A stretch of DNA of 21,238 nt from positions 1-21,238 of the IMG/VR virus record IMGVR_UViG_3300021962_009340. One strand, 5' to 3'. The notes under the pieces are model-generated. The model searched no databases and was not told where the DNA came from. It saw only the letters and a program-made list of their open reading frames with translations. This document shows, one piece after another, positions 7,056-14,784 of the stretch (position 1 is the first letter of the stretch; every line of letters begins with the position of its first letter). This DNA is from a virus. Made by a program: the position numbers and the translations under genes.

Positions 7056-7763
7056 ATGAAAGACCTTATAGATATCAATAACACGCTTGATCTAGTTAAG
7101 CTCAAACTATACAATGAATGGCTATATACTGCCCATATCTATGATGAGGGTAATAGCAACATGCACCAGGGTTTGACTGCACAAGTTGTAGGTAAATACA
7201 TCGATCCTTTAAATTTGCCTAAAGACGCAGCAATCTTAGACGTAGGATGCGGTCCAGGATATTTCCTAGACGAAATGAAGAAGCGAGAATACACCAATCT
7301 TACAGGTATCACGCTAAGTCCGGGAGACATCAAAATCTGTGAAGAAAAGGGTCATAAGATCAAGAAATATGACATTAGTTTCTTTCCGCAAAAAGACGGC
7401 TACTATGATGAAAGTGTAGACTTTATTTTCTTGCGTCAAGCACTTGAGCATAGCCCATATCCTATCTTTAGTTTGATGGAATATAATCGTGTATTGAAAC
7501 AGGGAAGCAAAATATATATTGAAGTTCCCGCCCCTGCTTGTGATCGAAAGCATGAATATAATCCTAATCACTATAGCATTTTGGGACAAGATCAGTTGAT
7601 GGCATTATTGAATCGCACAGGATTCAAGATCGATAATTTTCAAGCTATCGAATTCAAGATCGGGATTCCTACTGTGACTAATGAAGATGGATCTGTGAAA
7701 GAATTCACAGAAAAGTATTTCTGCATAGTAGCAACTAAAGATCGTCCCTTAGACATCAAATAA
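7056..7763 (+). CDS. class I SAM-dependent methyltransferase
   Basis: Protein of 235 aa with a class I (Methyltransf_11/UbiE-like) fold. SAM-binding motif I is LDVGCGPGYF (61-70). The acidic motif II region follows at about 78-96, and FIFLRQALEHSPYP (123-136) is the usual post-II segment with the 'EH' seen in small-molecule and sugar methyltransferases. RVLKQGSKIYIEVPAP is the typical beta-5 region. It lacks DNA-methylase DPPY or PC motifs, so it is unlikely to modify DNA bases. Substrate unknown; many phage relatives sit among sugar-modification genes, and it may belong functionally with the epimerase, aminotransferase and sulfotransferase genes. AGGAA RBS 5 nt upstream. It lies between late genes and is followed by a hairpin-promoter element that may also end its transcript. 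Confidence 0.85.
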   Translation: MKDLIDINNTLDLVKLKLYNEWLYTAHIYDEGNSNMHQGLTAQVVGKYIDPLNLPKDAAILDVGCGPGYFLDEMKKREYTNLTGITLSPGDIKICEEKGHKIKKYDISFFPQKDGYYDESVDFIFLRQALEHSPYPIFSLMEYNRVLKQGSKIYIEVPAPACDRKHEYNPNHYSILGQDQLMALLNRTGFKIDNFQAIEFKIGIPTVTNEDGSVKEFTEKYFCIVATKDRPLDIK

Positions 7764-7776
7764 CCAGCCCAAAAAC

Positions 7777-7817
7777 GATAAATACTCTCATAGATTGATT
7801 TTTATGAGAGTATTTTT
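7777..7817 (+). promoter_or_regulatory. late promoter nested in a 12-bp hairpin that covers the RBS
   Basis: GATAAATA (7777-7784) matches the late-promoter octamer. AATACTCTCATA (7781-7792) and TATGAGAGTATT (7803-7814) are perfect 12-bp complements with a 10-nt loop, and five T follow (7813-7817) up to the ATG at 7818. The only Shine-Dalgarno-like bases (GAGAG, 7806-7810) are in the 3' arm. RNA arriving from upstream would form the hairpin, which could act as a terminator and an RBS lock. RNA started at the late promoter (near 7790) would lack the 5' arm. This is the logic known for T4 lysozyme, soc and gene 49 leaders. Confidence 0.65.
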
Positions 7818-9329
7818 ATGGCTTATCCGGAACCAGCAAACGTCAGCCCGTGGTATTTGCGCAATATCACGCAAGCCCTCGCCCTAAATGAAACTACGGG
7901 TAATGTCTATGTCCGTACAGACGCACAGATTGATATAAGCAATGCTAATATCAGCATAGGCAATGTTGGTATAGATAGTTTTGGTAATGTCGATATATCA
8001 GGAAACACTCTCCCTGTAACAGTAGAAGGTGGCAACATCACAGTTGACACTATCACAGGTAATGTCAATGTCACACAGGGCACTGATCCATGGATCGTAG
8101 AGGGCAATGTATCAATCAGTGGTACTGCCAATGTCAGTTTAGGTGGCACTAACTTAGACGCATTTGGTAGATTGCGTGTTAGCGATCCATATACATTGTT
8201 TGATACAAGAGCGATGTATTATGACCATGGACAATTCGCAAGCAATCTAGTAGCAGGTGGTAATGTAGCGTATAACGCAAACTCAAGCACATACCTCATG
8301 ACCGTAGCAACTTCAGGGGATGCTGTATATCGTGAGACAACAAAGACATTTAGTTATCAGCCAGGCAAAAGTTTATTAGTGATGAACACATTCTGCGGTA
8401 ACACACCAACAGCAGGATTGACACAGCGTGTTGGTTATTTCAATGATGAGAACGGTATATACTTTGAAGTCAATGGTATAACAAAGAACATGGTCATACG
8501 CTCAAATAGTACTGGATCATTGACTTATGAAACAGTTCCACAAAGTAGTTGGAACGGTGACAGATTGACTGGATTAGGCGGTGCTAACAATCCATCAGGC
8601 ATAGCATTGAATGTTGACAGAGATCAGATATTTTGGATGGACATTGAATGGTTAGGTGTAGGTAGCGTAAGAACAGGTTTCGTCATCAATGGTCAGTTCA
8701 TTGTATGTCATACATTCCATCATGCTAATGAATCAGGTAATGTCAACACATATATGGGCACAGCAAATCTACCTGTGCGTTATGAGTTGATTAGCACAGG
8801 CCCTGCAGGTAATCTTAGACAGATTTGTAGCACTGTGATATCAGAAGGTGGCTATCAGTTATCAGGACAACAAAAGAGTGCAGGACATACATTTAGTCAA
8901 GCAGTAGATTTACCTAACGATGATAGTTATGTTCCTGTATTTTCAATAAGACTAAAAAGCACTATGCCAGATGCTATAGTGATACCAAGCACATGGAGTT
9001 TGAGTGTAAGTTCAAACGATCTATATGCGTGGAAGATAGTTCGCAGAGCGATAACATCAGGTGGTAGTTGGACTTCAGCAGGCGCAGATAGTCCTGTAGA
9101 ATACAATATAGAACCAACAGCATTAGTAAGCGGTGATGTAGTTGATGAAGGATTTATCCGTGCATCAAATCAAAGCGTGAGCAGTCCGTCTAATCAAGAG
9201 ATTACATTTGAGAATCAACTAGTGCGTGATCCTTTTACTAATACTATGTACGAGTTTGTGATCATGGCTGCTACTGATGGCACTAATCAAAATGCGTTGG
9301 CTGCTGTACAATGGCAACAGATTACATAA
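7818..9329 (+). CDS. large fibre/virion structural protein
   Basis: Protein of 503 aa. The N-terminal 130 residues are a low-complexity beta-repeat built from GNV/ISGN units, followed by LDAFGRLRVSDPYTLFD (136-152), a signature I recall from structural proteins of many aquatic phages. The C-terminal 350 residues are beta-rich with jelly-roll-like spacing of Trp, Gly and aromatic residues, ending in EFVIMAATDGTNQNALAAVQWQQIT. There is no signal peptide or enzyme motif. It is probably a head fibre, tail fibre or other surface-exposed virion protein with a host-contact C-terminal domain. It has its own late-promoter/hairpin element just upstream. Exact virion location cannot be told from sequence. 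Confidence 0.65.
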   Translation: MAYPEPANVSPWYLRNITQALALNETTGNVYVRTDAQIDISNANISIGNVGIDSFGNVDISGNTLPVTVEGGNITVDTITGNVNVTQGTDPWIVEGNVSISGTANVSLGGTNLDAFGRLRVSDPYTLFDTRAMYYDHGQFASNLVAGGNVAYNANSSTYLMTVATSGDAVYRETTKTFSYQPGKSLLVMNTFCGNTPTAGLTQRVGYFNDENGIYFEVNGITKNMVIRSNSTGSLTYETVPQSSWNGDRLTGLGGANNPSGIALNVDRDQIFWMDIEWLGVGSVRTGFVINGQFIVCHTFHHANESGNVNTYMGTANLPVRYELISTGPAGNLRQICSTVISEGGYQLSGQQKSAGHTFSQAVDLPNDDSYVPVFSIRLKSTMPDAIVIPSTWSLSVSSNDLYAWKIVRRAITSGGSWTSAGADSPVEYNIEPTALVSGDVVDEGFIRASNQSVSSPSNQEITFENQLVRDPFTNTMYEFVIMAATDGTNQNALAAVQWQQIT

Positions 9330-9341
9330 TGGAGTTTTGAT

Positions 9342-9791
9342 ATGTTGAAGTTATTATGGGTTATTCCAATAATTGGTGTATTTTTCTTATTATCATCTTG
9401 CGAGGGACATTATCGTTATCCTTGTCAAGACCCTGCCAATTGGGGAAAGGAAGAATGTAACAATGAAGTATGTAAAGCAGAGGGCTCATGTACCGATGAT
9501 GTTTTGGGCAAAAGCTCAAGTCCGTTCGGTAATGCCTTCGAACAATCTGACAGAGAAGAAACTACAGGTACTTGCTCACCAGAAATAAGTAGTAATGTTG
9601 AAAATGATGAAGATGACTATGTTCCAGTAGCAAAGGTACCTAGTCGCATAGTGCCAAAGACTAAAAAAGTAGAAGAGTATTTTGATGAAGATGATATACC
9701 TTCAAGAACACCTAACACGTTTTTTGAAGAAGAGATTTTGACAAACAATACAGTAGTTGATACAGCAGCGCATGATGCTGCTACGATGTAA
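9342..9791 (+). CDS. cysteine-rich phage lipoprotein (RYPCQDPANW family)
   Basis: Protein of 149 aa with a lipoprotein signal peptide: MLKLLWVIPIIGVFFLLSSC, lipobox LLSSC with C20 as the lipidated residue. The mature start carries YRYPCQDPANW (24-34) and further cysteines at 28, 39, 44 and 50, suggesting disulfides outside the cytoplasm. The rest is acidic, Ser/Asp/Glu-rich and probably disordered. I recall the RYPCQDP.NW..EC motif from uncharacterised lipoproteins of T4-like cyanophages and other aquatic phages. Its place directly before the holin candidate and endolysin suggests an envelope or lysis role. Superinfection exclusion or an accessory outer-membrane lysis protein are equally possible. 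GGAG RBS upstream. Confidence 0.75.
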   Translation: MLKLLWVIPIIGVFFLLSSCEGHYRYPCQDPANWGKEECNNEVCKAEGSCTDDVLGKSSSPFGNAFEQSDREETTGTCSPEISSNVENDEDDYVPVAKVPSRIVPKTKKVEEYFDEDDIPSRTPNTFFEEEILTNNTVVDTAAHDAATM

Positions 9792-9800
9792 GAGGTTTAT

Positions 9801-10133
9801 ATGGGACAAAGATATACAGAAGCAGAACTGAATGCTAGAATGCGATTCTCAATCGGCATATTGCTTGCCGTTTGCTTAGTTGGTATAGTGTTCGTGGTAC
9901 TATACTCACTAATATTCGTGACTCAACCAATAGGACAGCAAAGTCCTAACGATGCTGAATTCTTCAAGTTGATCACACCAATCGCAACATTTCTTACTGG
10001 CATCTTATCAGGCATCATGCTTGGTAAAACAGACAACAGAGATGATAAGAAAGATGGTCCTGAGCAACCAGAACTTGGTCCAGCAAAAGAACCATTAGAA
10101 CTAATGGATGAAGTAGACGATCATATAGCATGA
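9801..10133 (+). CDS. holin candidate, small two-helix membrane protein
   Basis: Protein of 110 aa with two predicted membrane helices (about 16-40 and 54-75) separated by a short polar loop with QPIGQQSPND, and a charged, acidic C-terminal tail (DDKKDGPEQPE onward). The second helix, FFKLITPIATFLTGILSGIMLG, is typical of small phage holin-like proteins. The gene overlaps the endolysin start by ATGA, the usual holin-endolysin coupling. Two-helix topology would fit a class II holin releasing the endolysin to the periplasm. No motif proves holin function; a membrane regulator of lysis is the alternative. AGAGG RBS upstream. Confidence 0.6.
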   Translation: MGQRYTEAELNARMRFSIGILLAVCLVGIVFVVLYSLIFVTQPIGQQSPNDAEFFKLITPIATFLTGILSGIMLGKTDNRDDKKDGPEQPELGPAKEPLELMDEVDDHIA

Positions 10134-11287
10134 GTTTGAAAAGTTTACAACAAAAGATAGGTGTAGCAGCCGATGGTGCTTGGGGACCAGGCACATTCAA
10201 AGCAGCCATGGCATATTATAAGTTGCCAGCCGCTAGAGCAGCACATTTCTTTGGCCAGACAGCACATGAGACAGGTGGCTTCAAAGCATTTAGTGAGAAT
10301 CTAAACTACAATGCTGCTGGGTTGAAAGCAATATTCAAGAAATATTTCCCAGATGATAGTACAGCAAATCGTTATGCTAGACAGCCAGAGAAGATCGCTA
10401 ATCGTGTTTACGCAAGTCGCATGGGCAATGGTCCAGAAAGTAGTGGTGACGGCTGGCGATATCGTGGTCGCGGAGCATTACAATTGACAGGTCGCGATAA
10501 TTACGCAGCCTTCGCAAAGTATTGTAATCGTCCAGACGTGATGAGCAATCCAGACATCGTTGCTACAGAACTAGCATTTGAGAGTGCTATGTTCTTCTTT
10601 GAACGTAACAAGTTATGGGCTATTTGCGATCAAGGTATAAACGAGAAAGCGATTTTAGTATTGACTAAAAGAATCAATGGTGGCACACACGGTCTTGCTG
10701 ATCGTAGCGAGAGAACAAAAAAATACTTTATGTGGACAGCAGGTGCAAGTCCTGTAGTGGCAGTCTCAGCACCTCAAGCAACAGCACCAAGCGCACCAGC
10801 ATTGATAGTAACACCTGATATGCAACTTAGCCCACATTTCAACCTAAAAGAGTTTACAAAAAGTGACACAGCAATACGTAAAAGAATCGATAATACACCA
10901 GGACCAGTACACGCAGCAAATCTCAAAAAAGTCTGTGAGAAAATACTTGAGCCAGTTCGCAATCATTTTGGTAGGCCTGTTCGTATCAATAGTGGCTATC
11001 GCGGTCCCGCTCTCAACGCCGCTGTTGGTGGATCAAGCAAATCGCAGCACTGCAATGGAATGGCTGTTGACTTTGAAATAGATGGATTACCTAATCCTGA
11101 ATTAGCAAAATGGGTGAGTGAGAATTGTGAGTTTGATCAGATCATACTTGAATTCTATGATCCAAAAGAAGGACCTAACAGTGGTTGGGTACATGCAAGT
11201 TACAGTGAAGGTGCTAATAGAAAGCAGAAACTTACTGCTGTAACAGAGAATGGTAAAACAGTTTACAAACCAGGATTCCTGGCATAA
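10130..11287 (+). CDS. endolysin with GH19 muramidase/chitinase-like and M15 peptidase domains
   Basis: Modular endolysin, 385 aa. Residues 5-25 look like a trimmed peptidoglycan-binding repeat (ADGAWGPGTFKA). Residues about 35-200 form a GH19-type glycosidase: catalytic E47 in HETGGF, likely second acid E56, and the GRGALQLTGRDNY block (113-125). An Ala/Pro-rich linker (206-226) leads to a Peptidase_M15-type domain (about 230-360) with zinc-site residues H307 and D314 in SQHCNGMAVDF and H355 in WVHASY. It would cut both the glycan and the peptide cross-links of peptidoglycan. No signal peptide, so export depends on a holin, consistent with ATGA overlap with the gene before it. Two catalytic domains are uncommon for phages of Gram-negative hosts. 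Confidence 0.9.
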   Translation: MSLKSLQQKIGVAADGAWGPGTFKAAMAYYKLPAARAAHFFGQTAHETGGFKAFSENLNYNAAGLKAIFKKYFPDDSTANRYARQPEKIANRVYASRMGNGPESSGDGWRYRGRGALQLTGRDNYAAFAKYCNRPDVMSNPDIVATELAFESAMFFFERNKLWAICDQGINEKAILVLTKRINGGTHGLADRSERTKKYFMWTAGASPVVAVSAPQATAPSAPALIVTPDMQLSPHFNLKEFTKSDTAIRKRIDNTPGPVHAANLKKVCEKILEPVRNHFGRPVRINSGYRGPALNAAVGGSSKSQHCNGMAVDFEIDGLPNPELAKWVSENCEFDQIILEFYDPKEGPNSGWVHASYSEGANRKQKLTAVTENGKTVYKPGFLA

Positions 11288-11299
11288 CGGAGAAAAAAA

Positions 11300-11524
11300 A
11301 TGACAAAAGCAGAAATTTTAGCAAAAATAGAAGAATATAAAAATAATCCTGCATACGTAGGGTTAGGATATCAGTTATCTGAGATTATAGGACGCTATGA
11401 CGATAACACTCATAACAAAGTAGTGTATACAAGCGAAGTACAAAAAATTAGAACAAATTTACGTGTACTAAATCCTGAAGTCAAGGCTCTTCATGAAGTA
11501 TTAGCTGGCATGTTGAAACTATAA
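11300..11524 (+). CDS. hypothetical protein, 74 aa
   Basis: Small soluble, mostly helical and Lys/Glu-rich protein with a good RBS (CGGAG, about 9 nt before the ATG). It sits 12 nt after the endolysin and 9 nt before the terminase. That position invites the idea of a small terminase subunit, but T4 gp16-type proteins are about twice this length and I see no helix-turn-helix or coiled-coil signature that would support it. Contains a segment PAYVGLGYQLSEIIGRYDD. Function unknown; expression with the terminase is likely. Confidence 0.65.
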   Translation: MTKAEILAKIEEYKNNPAYVGLGYQLSEIIGRYDDNTHNKVVYTSEVQKIRTNLRVLNPEVKALHEVLAGMLKL

Positions 11525-11533
11525 GAGTGATTC

Positions 11534-13087
11534 ATGCCTGCTAATAATTCTAGTTCTCTGATCAAAGATCCATATACAAAAACTGTATTCAAGACGGAAC
11601 AAGAACTAGATCACTTTGTGAAGTGCTGTGATCCTAAGAAGGGTTATTTGTATTTCATGGATAATTTCTTTTATATACAGCATCCTACTAGGGGTAGTAT
11701 GCTGTATCATCCATATGAATACCAAGAACGTCTTATAGATACATATCATAGATATCGTTATGCTATAGCATTGATGCCTAGACAGTCAGGTAAGACTACA
11801 AGTGCAGCCGGCTATCTATTATGGTACGCTATGTTCGTACCTGATAGCACTATCCTCATTGCTGCACACAAGTATGCAGGCGCGCAAGAAATCATGCAAC
11901 GTATAAGATATGCTTATGAAAATTGTCCTATGCATATCAAAGCAGGTGTAGCAACATACAACAAGGGTAGTTTATTCTTTGATAATGGTAGCCGTATCGT
12001 ATCAGCCACGACAACTGAAAATACTGGTCGTGGTATGTCTATCTCATTGTTATATCTTGACGAGTTCGCATTCGTAAGACCAACAATCGCAGAACAGTTC
12101 TGGACTTCTATCACACCAACTCTAGCAACTGGTGGTAAGGCTATCATTACAAGTACTCCAAACAGTGACGAAGATCAATTCGCACTGATATGGAAAGGTG
12201 CTAACAAGACTGAAGATGAGTTTGGTAACAAGACAGATGTAGGGGTGAATGGATTCAAATCATACAGATCATATTGGAATGAACAGCCCGGTCGTGATGA
12301 GAAGTGGGCCGAAGAGATGAAGAATCAGTTAGGTCTTGATCGTTTCAATCGTGAGATCGGTTGTGAGTTCATCATTGCAGATGAGACATTGATCAATCCT
12401 AACACATTGATACAGTTAGAGGGTGTAGAGCCTGTACATCGCATGGGTCAAGTTCGTTGGTATAAGAAGCCAGAAAAGGGCAACATCTATGTAGTAGGTC
12501 TTGACCCAAGTCTTGGTACAGGAAGTGACCCTGCTGCTATACAGATATTTGAAGCAAATACTACCACACAGATAGGTGAATGGAAACATAATAAGACAGA
12601 GATACCGCAGCAAATAAAATTATTAGCGGAAATCAACAAGTATATCGTTGAATGCACAGGTGAGCCAAATAATCTTTATTATAGTTTAGAAAATAATAGC
12701 ATCGGCGAAGCTGCATTGATCTCATTGAATGAGTTTGGGGAAAGTAACGTGCCCGGTATCTTTTTTAGCGAATATGGTAAAAAGCGAAAAGGTTTCAATA
12801 CAAGCCATAAAGTAAAACTCACTGCTTGCGCTAAATTCAAGACATTGCTAGAGTCTAAAAAGATGAAAATACATAGCAGACCGTTGATATCAGAACTTAA
12901 AAATTTTGTAGCGTCGGGGGGAAGTTATGCTGCTAAAATCGGAGATACTGATGATTTAGTGATGGCTTCATTATTGATCGTCAGAATGCTACAGCAGCTA
13001 TCCGATTTCCATTATGATTTAGAAAATCAGATGCGCGACCACGAAGAAATCATCCAGCCCTTACCCTTCTTTGCAGTTCTAAGCTAG
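11534..13087 (+). CDS. 17: terminase large subunit, T4 gp17-like
   Basis: DNA-packaging motor ATPase and nuclease, 517 aa. Walker A is MPRQSGKTT (81-89), Walker B LLYLDE (172-177) with E177 as the likely catalytic acid, and the coupling motif is TSTPN (206-210). The C-terminal RNase H-like nuclease has D324 in VGLDPSLGTGSDP, and a late acidic cluster GDTDDLVMA near 480. It cuts concatemeric DNA and pumps it through the portal into the prohead. The family (gp17 of T4-like phages) usually runs 550-610 aa, so this is a compact version, but all motor and nuclease motifs are in place. A late-promoter match follows its stop. No gp16 homologue is seen beside it. Confidence 0.95.
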   Translation: MPANNSSSLIKDPYTKTVFKTEQELDHFVKCCDPKKGYLYFMDNFFYIQHPTRGSMLYHPYEYQERLIDTYHRYRYAIALMPRQSGKTTSAAGYLLWYAMFVPDSTILIAAHKYAGAQEIMQRIRYAYENCPMHIKAGVATYNKGSLFFDNGSRIVSATTTENTGRGMSISLLYLDEFAFVRPTIAEQFWTSITPTLATGGKAIITSTPNSDEDQFALIWKGANKTEDEFGNKTDVGVNGFKSYRSYWNEQPGRDEKWAEEMKNQLGLDRFNREIGCEFIIADETLINPNTLIQLEGVEPVHRMGQVRWYKKPEKGNIYVVGLDPSLGTGSDPAAIQIFEANTTTQIGEWKHNKTEIPQQIKLLAEINKYIVECTGEPNNLYYSLENNSIGEAALISLNEFGESNVPGIFFSEYGKKRKGFNTSHKVKLTACAKFKTLLESKKMKIHSRPLISELKNFVASGGSYAAKIGDTDDLVMASLLIVRMLQQLSDFHYDLENQMRDHEEIIQPLPFFAVLS

Positions 13088-13096
13088 GACATTTGG

Positions 13097-13104
13097 ACTA
13101 AATA
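13097..13104 (+). promoter_or_regulatory. late promoter candidate
   Basis: ACTAAATA, close to the CTAAATA form used by T4-like aquatic phages. Only TCTTT separates it from the ATG at 13110. There is no Shine-Dalgarno sequence in the 22-nt gap after the terminase, so late mRNA from here would start at or next to the start codon. Confidence 0.55.
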
Positions 13105-13109
13105 TCTTT

Positions 13110-14636
13110 ATGCCTGTAAATACGGAAACTCTAAACAAGAATATCTATGATGAACTCCAAGCTAGGGGAATGGATCCTGTCCCTTTAGACAGCAAAGGGG
13201 ATACTTATGATGAGATTGAGCAGGCTGATGTATTCCGTTTCAAATATGATAAAGAAGATCCTAAAAAAGTAAGTTGGGTGACGATTGAGGGTCCTGATTT
13301 AGTTTTTTACGTCGATGATGATTTTGTAAAGTCACCTACGTTCGAACCCTTCTCAAGATTTATGAAAAATTGGGCGCGTAGAAAGACATTAGGATTCGAG
13401 ATTCTAAACAAAGATCGCCTGTTTGGTGATATGAAAAAGAGGACGATTATGAAAAAGAAAGAAGAAATGATGGAAGGCTATCACCCAATGGGCAAAAACA
13501 AAAGCTATAATGATGCTATACCGCAAGTAAAAATTATATTACAACATACACGCCAACTTGAAGAAGGCGAACAGCGTTTCCGTAACATCGCCAAGATATT
13601 TGTAGAAAATACAAGCGGTGAGCGTTTCTTGCTACCAACTAATCGCCCTGGTCTAGCAAGAGTATATGCACGCCATATCGCAGAAGGTGGTACTCCATAC
13701 GATGATAAAGGTCGTCATATCACTACATTAGTAGAAGAATATCAGAAGATGGCAGGATTCGTCCGTGCCACACGCAATGGTCAGTTCAACGAATCAGCAT
13801 TGAAGTTAGTCAATGAAGGTCTAAATCATTATAATGAATTACGCATGACACTACAAGGCATGGCTAGCCATCGCGGATATAACAAGTATTTTGAAAGTTA
13901 TACACCGGTATTGAACGAAGAATCAGATGATGACATATCTCTCAATGAACTATTCGTACAGGAAACACTAGATCCACGCATCGAAAGCGTGATGCCAATT
14001 CTAAAACGTTTGAATAAAAATATAACTGAGATGAGTGCTGTAAAAGAATTAGAAGAATGGGCAGAATCAATCACAGAAGTTGAAGATCAAACTACAAAGA
14101 CACTAGCAGAACCTGCTGAAGAAATGCTTGATGAAGCACCGGGCGCAGAAACATTGGCGCATGACGATGAAACTGAAAAGTCAAATCTTGATGCATTTGA
14201 TTTAGATGAAACTGAATTACGTTATTATTACCCTTCTGCTACAAAATCAAGAATCAAAGACAAGATCAGAAAGAAATTCAATAGAATGGAAGAAGGTCCA
14301 GCAGACGAACCAGTAGAACCAGACATGGACTCAGATGACAAACGCTGGGACGATGTTGAAGATGTATCAGAAGGTTCTATGAAAGCGGCTATGCATGATG
14401 ATGCCGAGAACATGTCACTAAAAGAATTCCTCATGAAATATGGTGATGATGATTTTGCTAGAGAATTTTGGCACACCGTGAATGGCGTTGATGAAGGTCT
14501 TGACGCTAACCAAAAACGTGCAGGACAATTAGGCCCAACTGAAAAAGTAGGACCAAAAGGCGCTGTAGGCAAATTGGTTGGCGCAAGCGAAAGTGTTGAA
14601 TTGGATACCTTGAAAACACTTTCGGGAATAAAGTAA
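13110..14636 (+). CDS. conserved phage protein of unknown function, 508 aa
   Basis: Large, strongly charged protein. The N-terminal 230 residues look folded, with ADVFRFKYDKEDPKKVSWV, a PLDSKGD turn and a basic segment RRKTLGFEIL. The C-terminal half (about 270-508) is acidic and probably extended, with repeated helix-like units such as EMSAVKELEEWAES (334-347). It ends in a segment containing DANQKRAGQLGPTEKVGPKG, which I recall from proteins of other T4-like aquatic phages without a known role. No enzyme motif, signal or membrane segment. Expression from a late promoter next to its ATG, and its position after the terminase, favour a head or packaging role. An alternative start at Met21 (13170) has a purine-rich run too close to be a good RBS. 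Confidence 0.8.
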   Translation: MPVNTETLNKNIYDELQARGMDPVPLDSKGDTYDEIEQADVFRFKYDKEDPKKVSWVTIEGPDLVFYVDDDFVKSPTFEPFSRFMKNWARRKTLGFEILNKDRLFGDMKKRTIMKKKEEMMEGYHPMGKNKSYNDAIPQVKIILQHTRQLEEGEQRFRNIAKIFVENTSGERFLLPTNRPGLARVYARHIAEGGTPYDDKGRHITTLVEEYQKMAGFVRATRNGQFNESALKLVNEGLNHYNELRMTLQGMASHRGYNKYFESYTPVLNEESDDDISLNELFVQETLDPRIESVMPILKRLNKNITEMSAVKELEEWAESITEVEDQTTKTLAEPAEEMLDEAPGAETLAHDDETEKSNLDAFDLDETELRYYYPSATKSRIKDKIRKKFNRMEEGPADEPVEPDMDSDDKRWDDVEDVSEGSMKAAMHDDAENMSLKEFLMKYGDDDFAREFWHTVNGVDEGLDANQKRAGQLGPTEKVGPKGAVGKLVGASESVELDTLKTLSGIK

Positions 14637-14669
14637 TATTTTTTACACACACTTCGGTCATATATACTA

Positions 14670-14709
14670 TTGACACATATTGATATTCGTATAGAATATT
14701 AGTATGTGT
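14670..14709 (+). promoter_or_regulatory. sigma70-like promoter with 37-nt dyad upstream of gp32
   Basis: TTGACA (14670-14675) with a TATAAT-like TAGAAT (14692-14697, 16-nt spacing). Embedded in it is a long inverted repeat: ACACATATTGATATT (14673-14687), 7-nt loop, AATATTAGTATGTGT (14695-14709), fully pairable over 15 bp if two G-U pairs are allowed. The dyad could be an operator or, in read-through RNA, a stem-loop. A similar promoter-dyad lies at 19382. Confidence 0.55.
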
Positions 14710-14710
14710 T

Positions 14711-14729
14711 AGTTGTCTCCTAGACAACT
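14711..14729 (+). other. leader hairpin of gp32 mRNA
   Basis: AGTTGTCT, loop CCT, AGACAACT: a perfect 8-bp stem near the expected 5' end of the gp32 transcript and about 55 nt before its ATG. No T-run follows, so it is not a terminator. It may stabilise the mRNA or take part in autogenous control, as T4 gp32 represses its own mRNA through a structured leader. Confidence 0.5.
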
Positions 14730-14784
14730 CAACATAAAACACATTTAGGCTCAACATAGGCATTTACAACATAGGAGATTATAT

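Noticed and set aside
7818-8200. DNA-level tandem repeat in the fibre gene
   Set aside because: The GNV/ISGN repetition is at protein level; nucleotide copies are too diverged and uneven to call a DNA repeat.
9373-9588. Plus-strand frame overlapping the lipoprotein gene
   Set aside because: The lipoprotein frame has a signal peptide, lipobox and RBS; the alternative has none.
11300-11524. Small terminase subunit (gp16)
   Set aside because: The position fits, but 74 residues is too short and no gp16-like pattern is visible.
14228-14650. Minus-strand open frame of 140 codons
   Set aside because: It is Ser/Pro-rich reverse reading of the acidic 3' half of the 508-residue gene, with no promoter or RBS.
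14673-14709. Rho-independent terminator for the 508-residue gene
   Set aside because: The stem is long but AT-rich and no U-run follows; a promoter dyad or leader structure explains it better.
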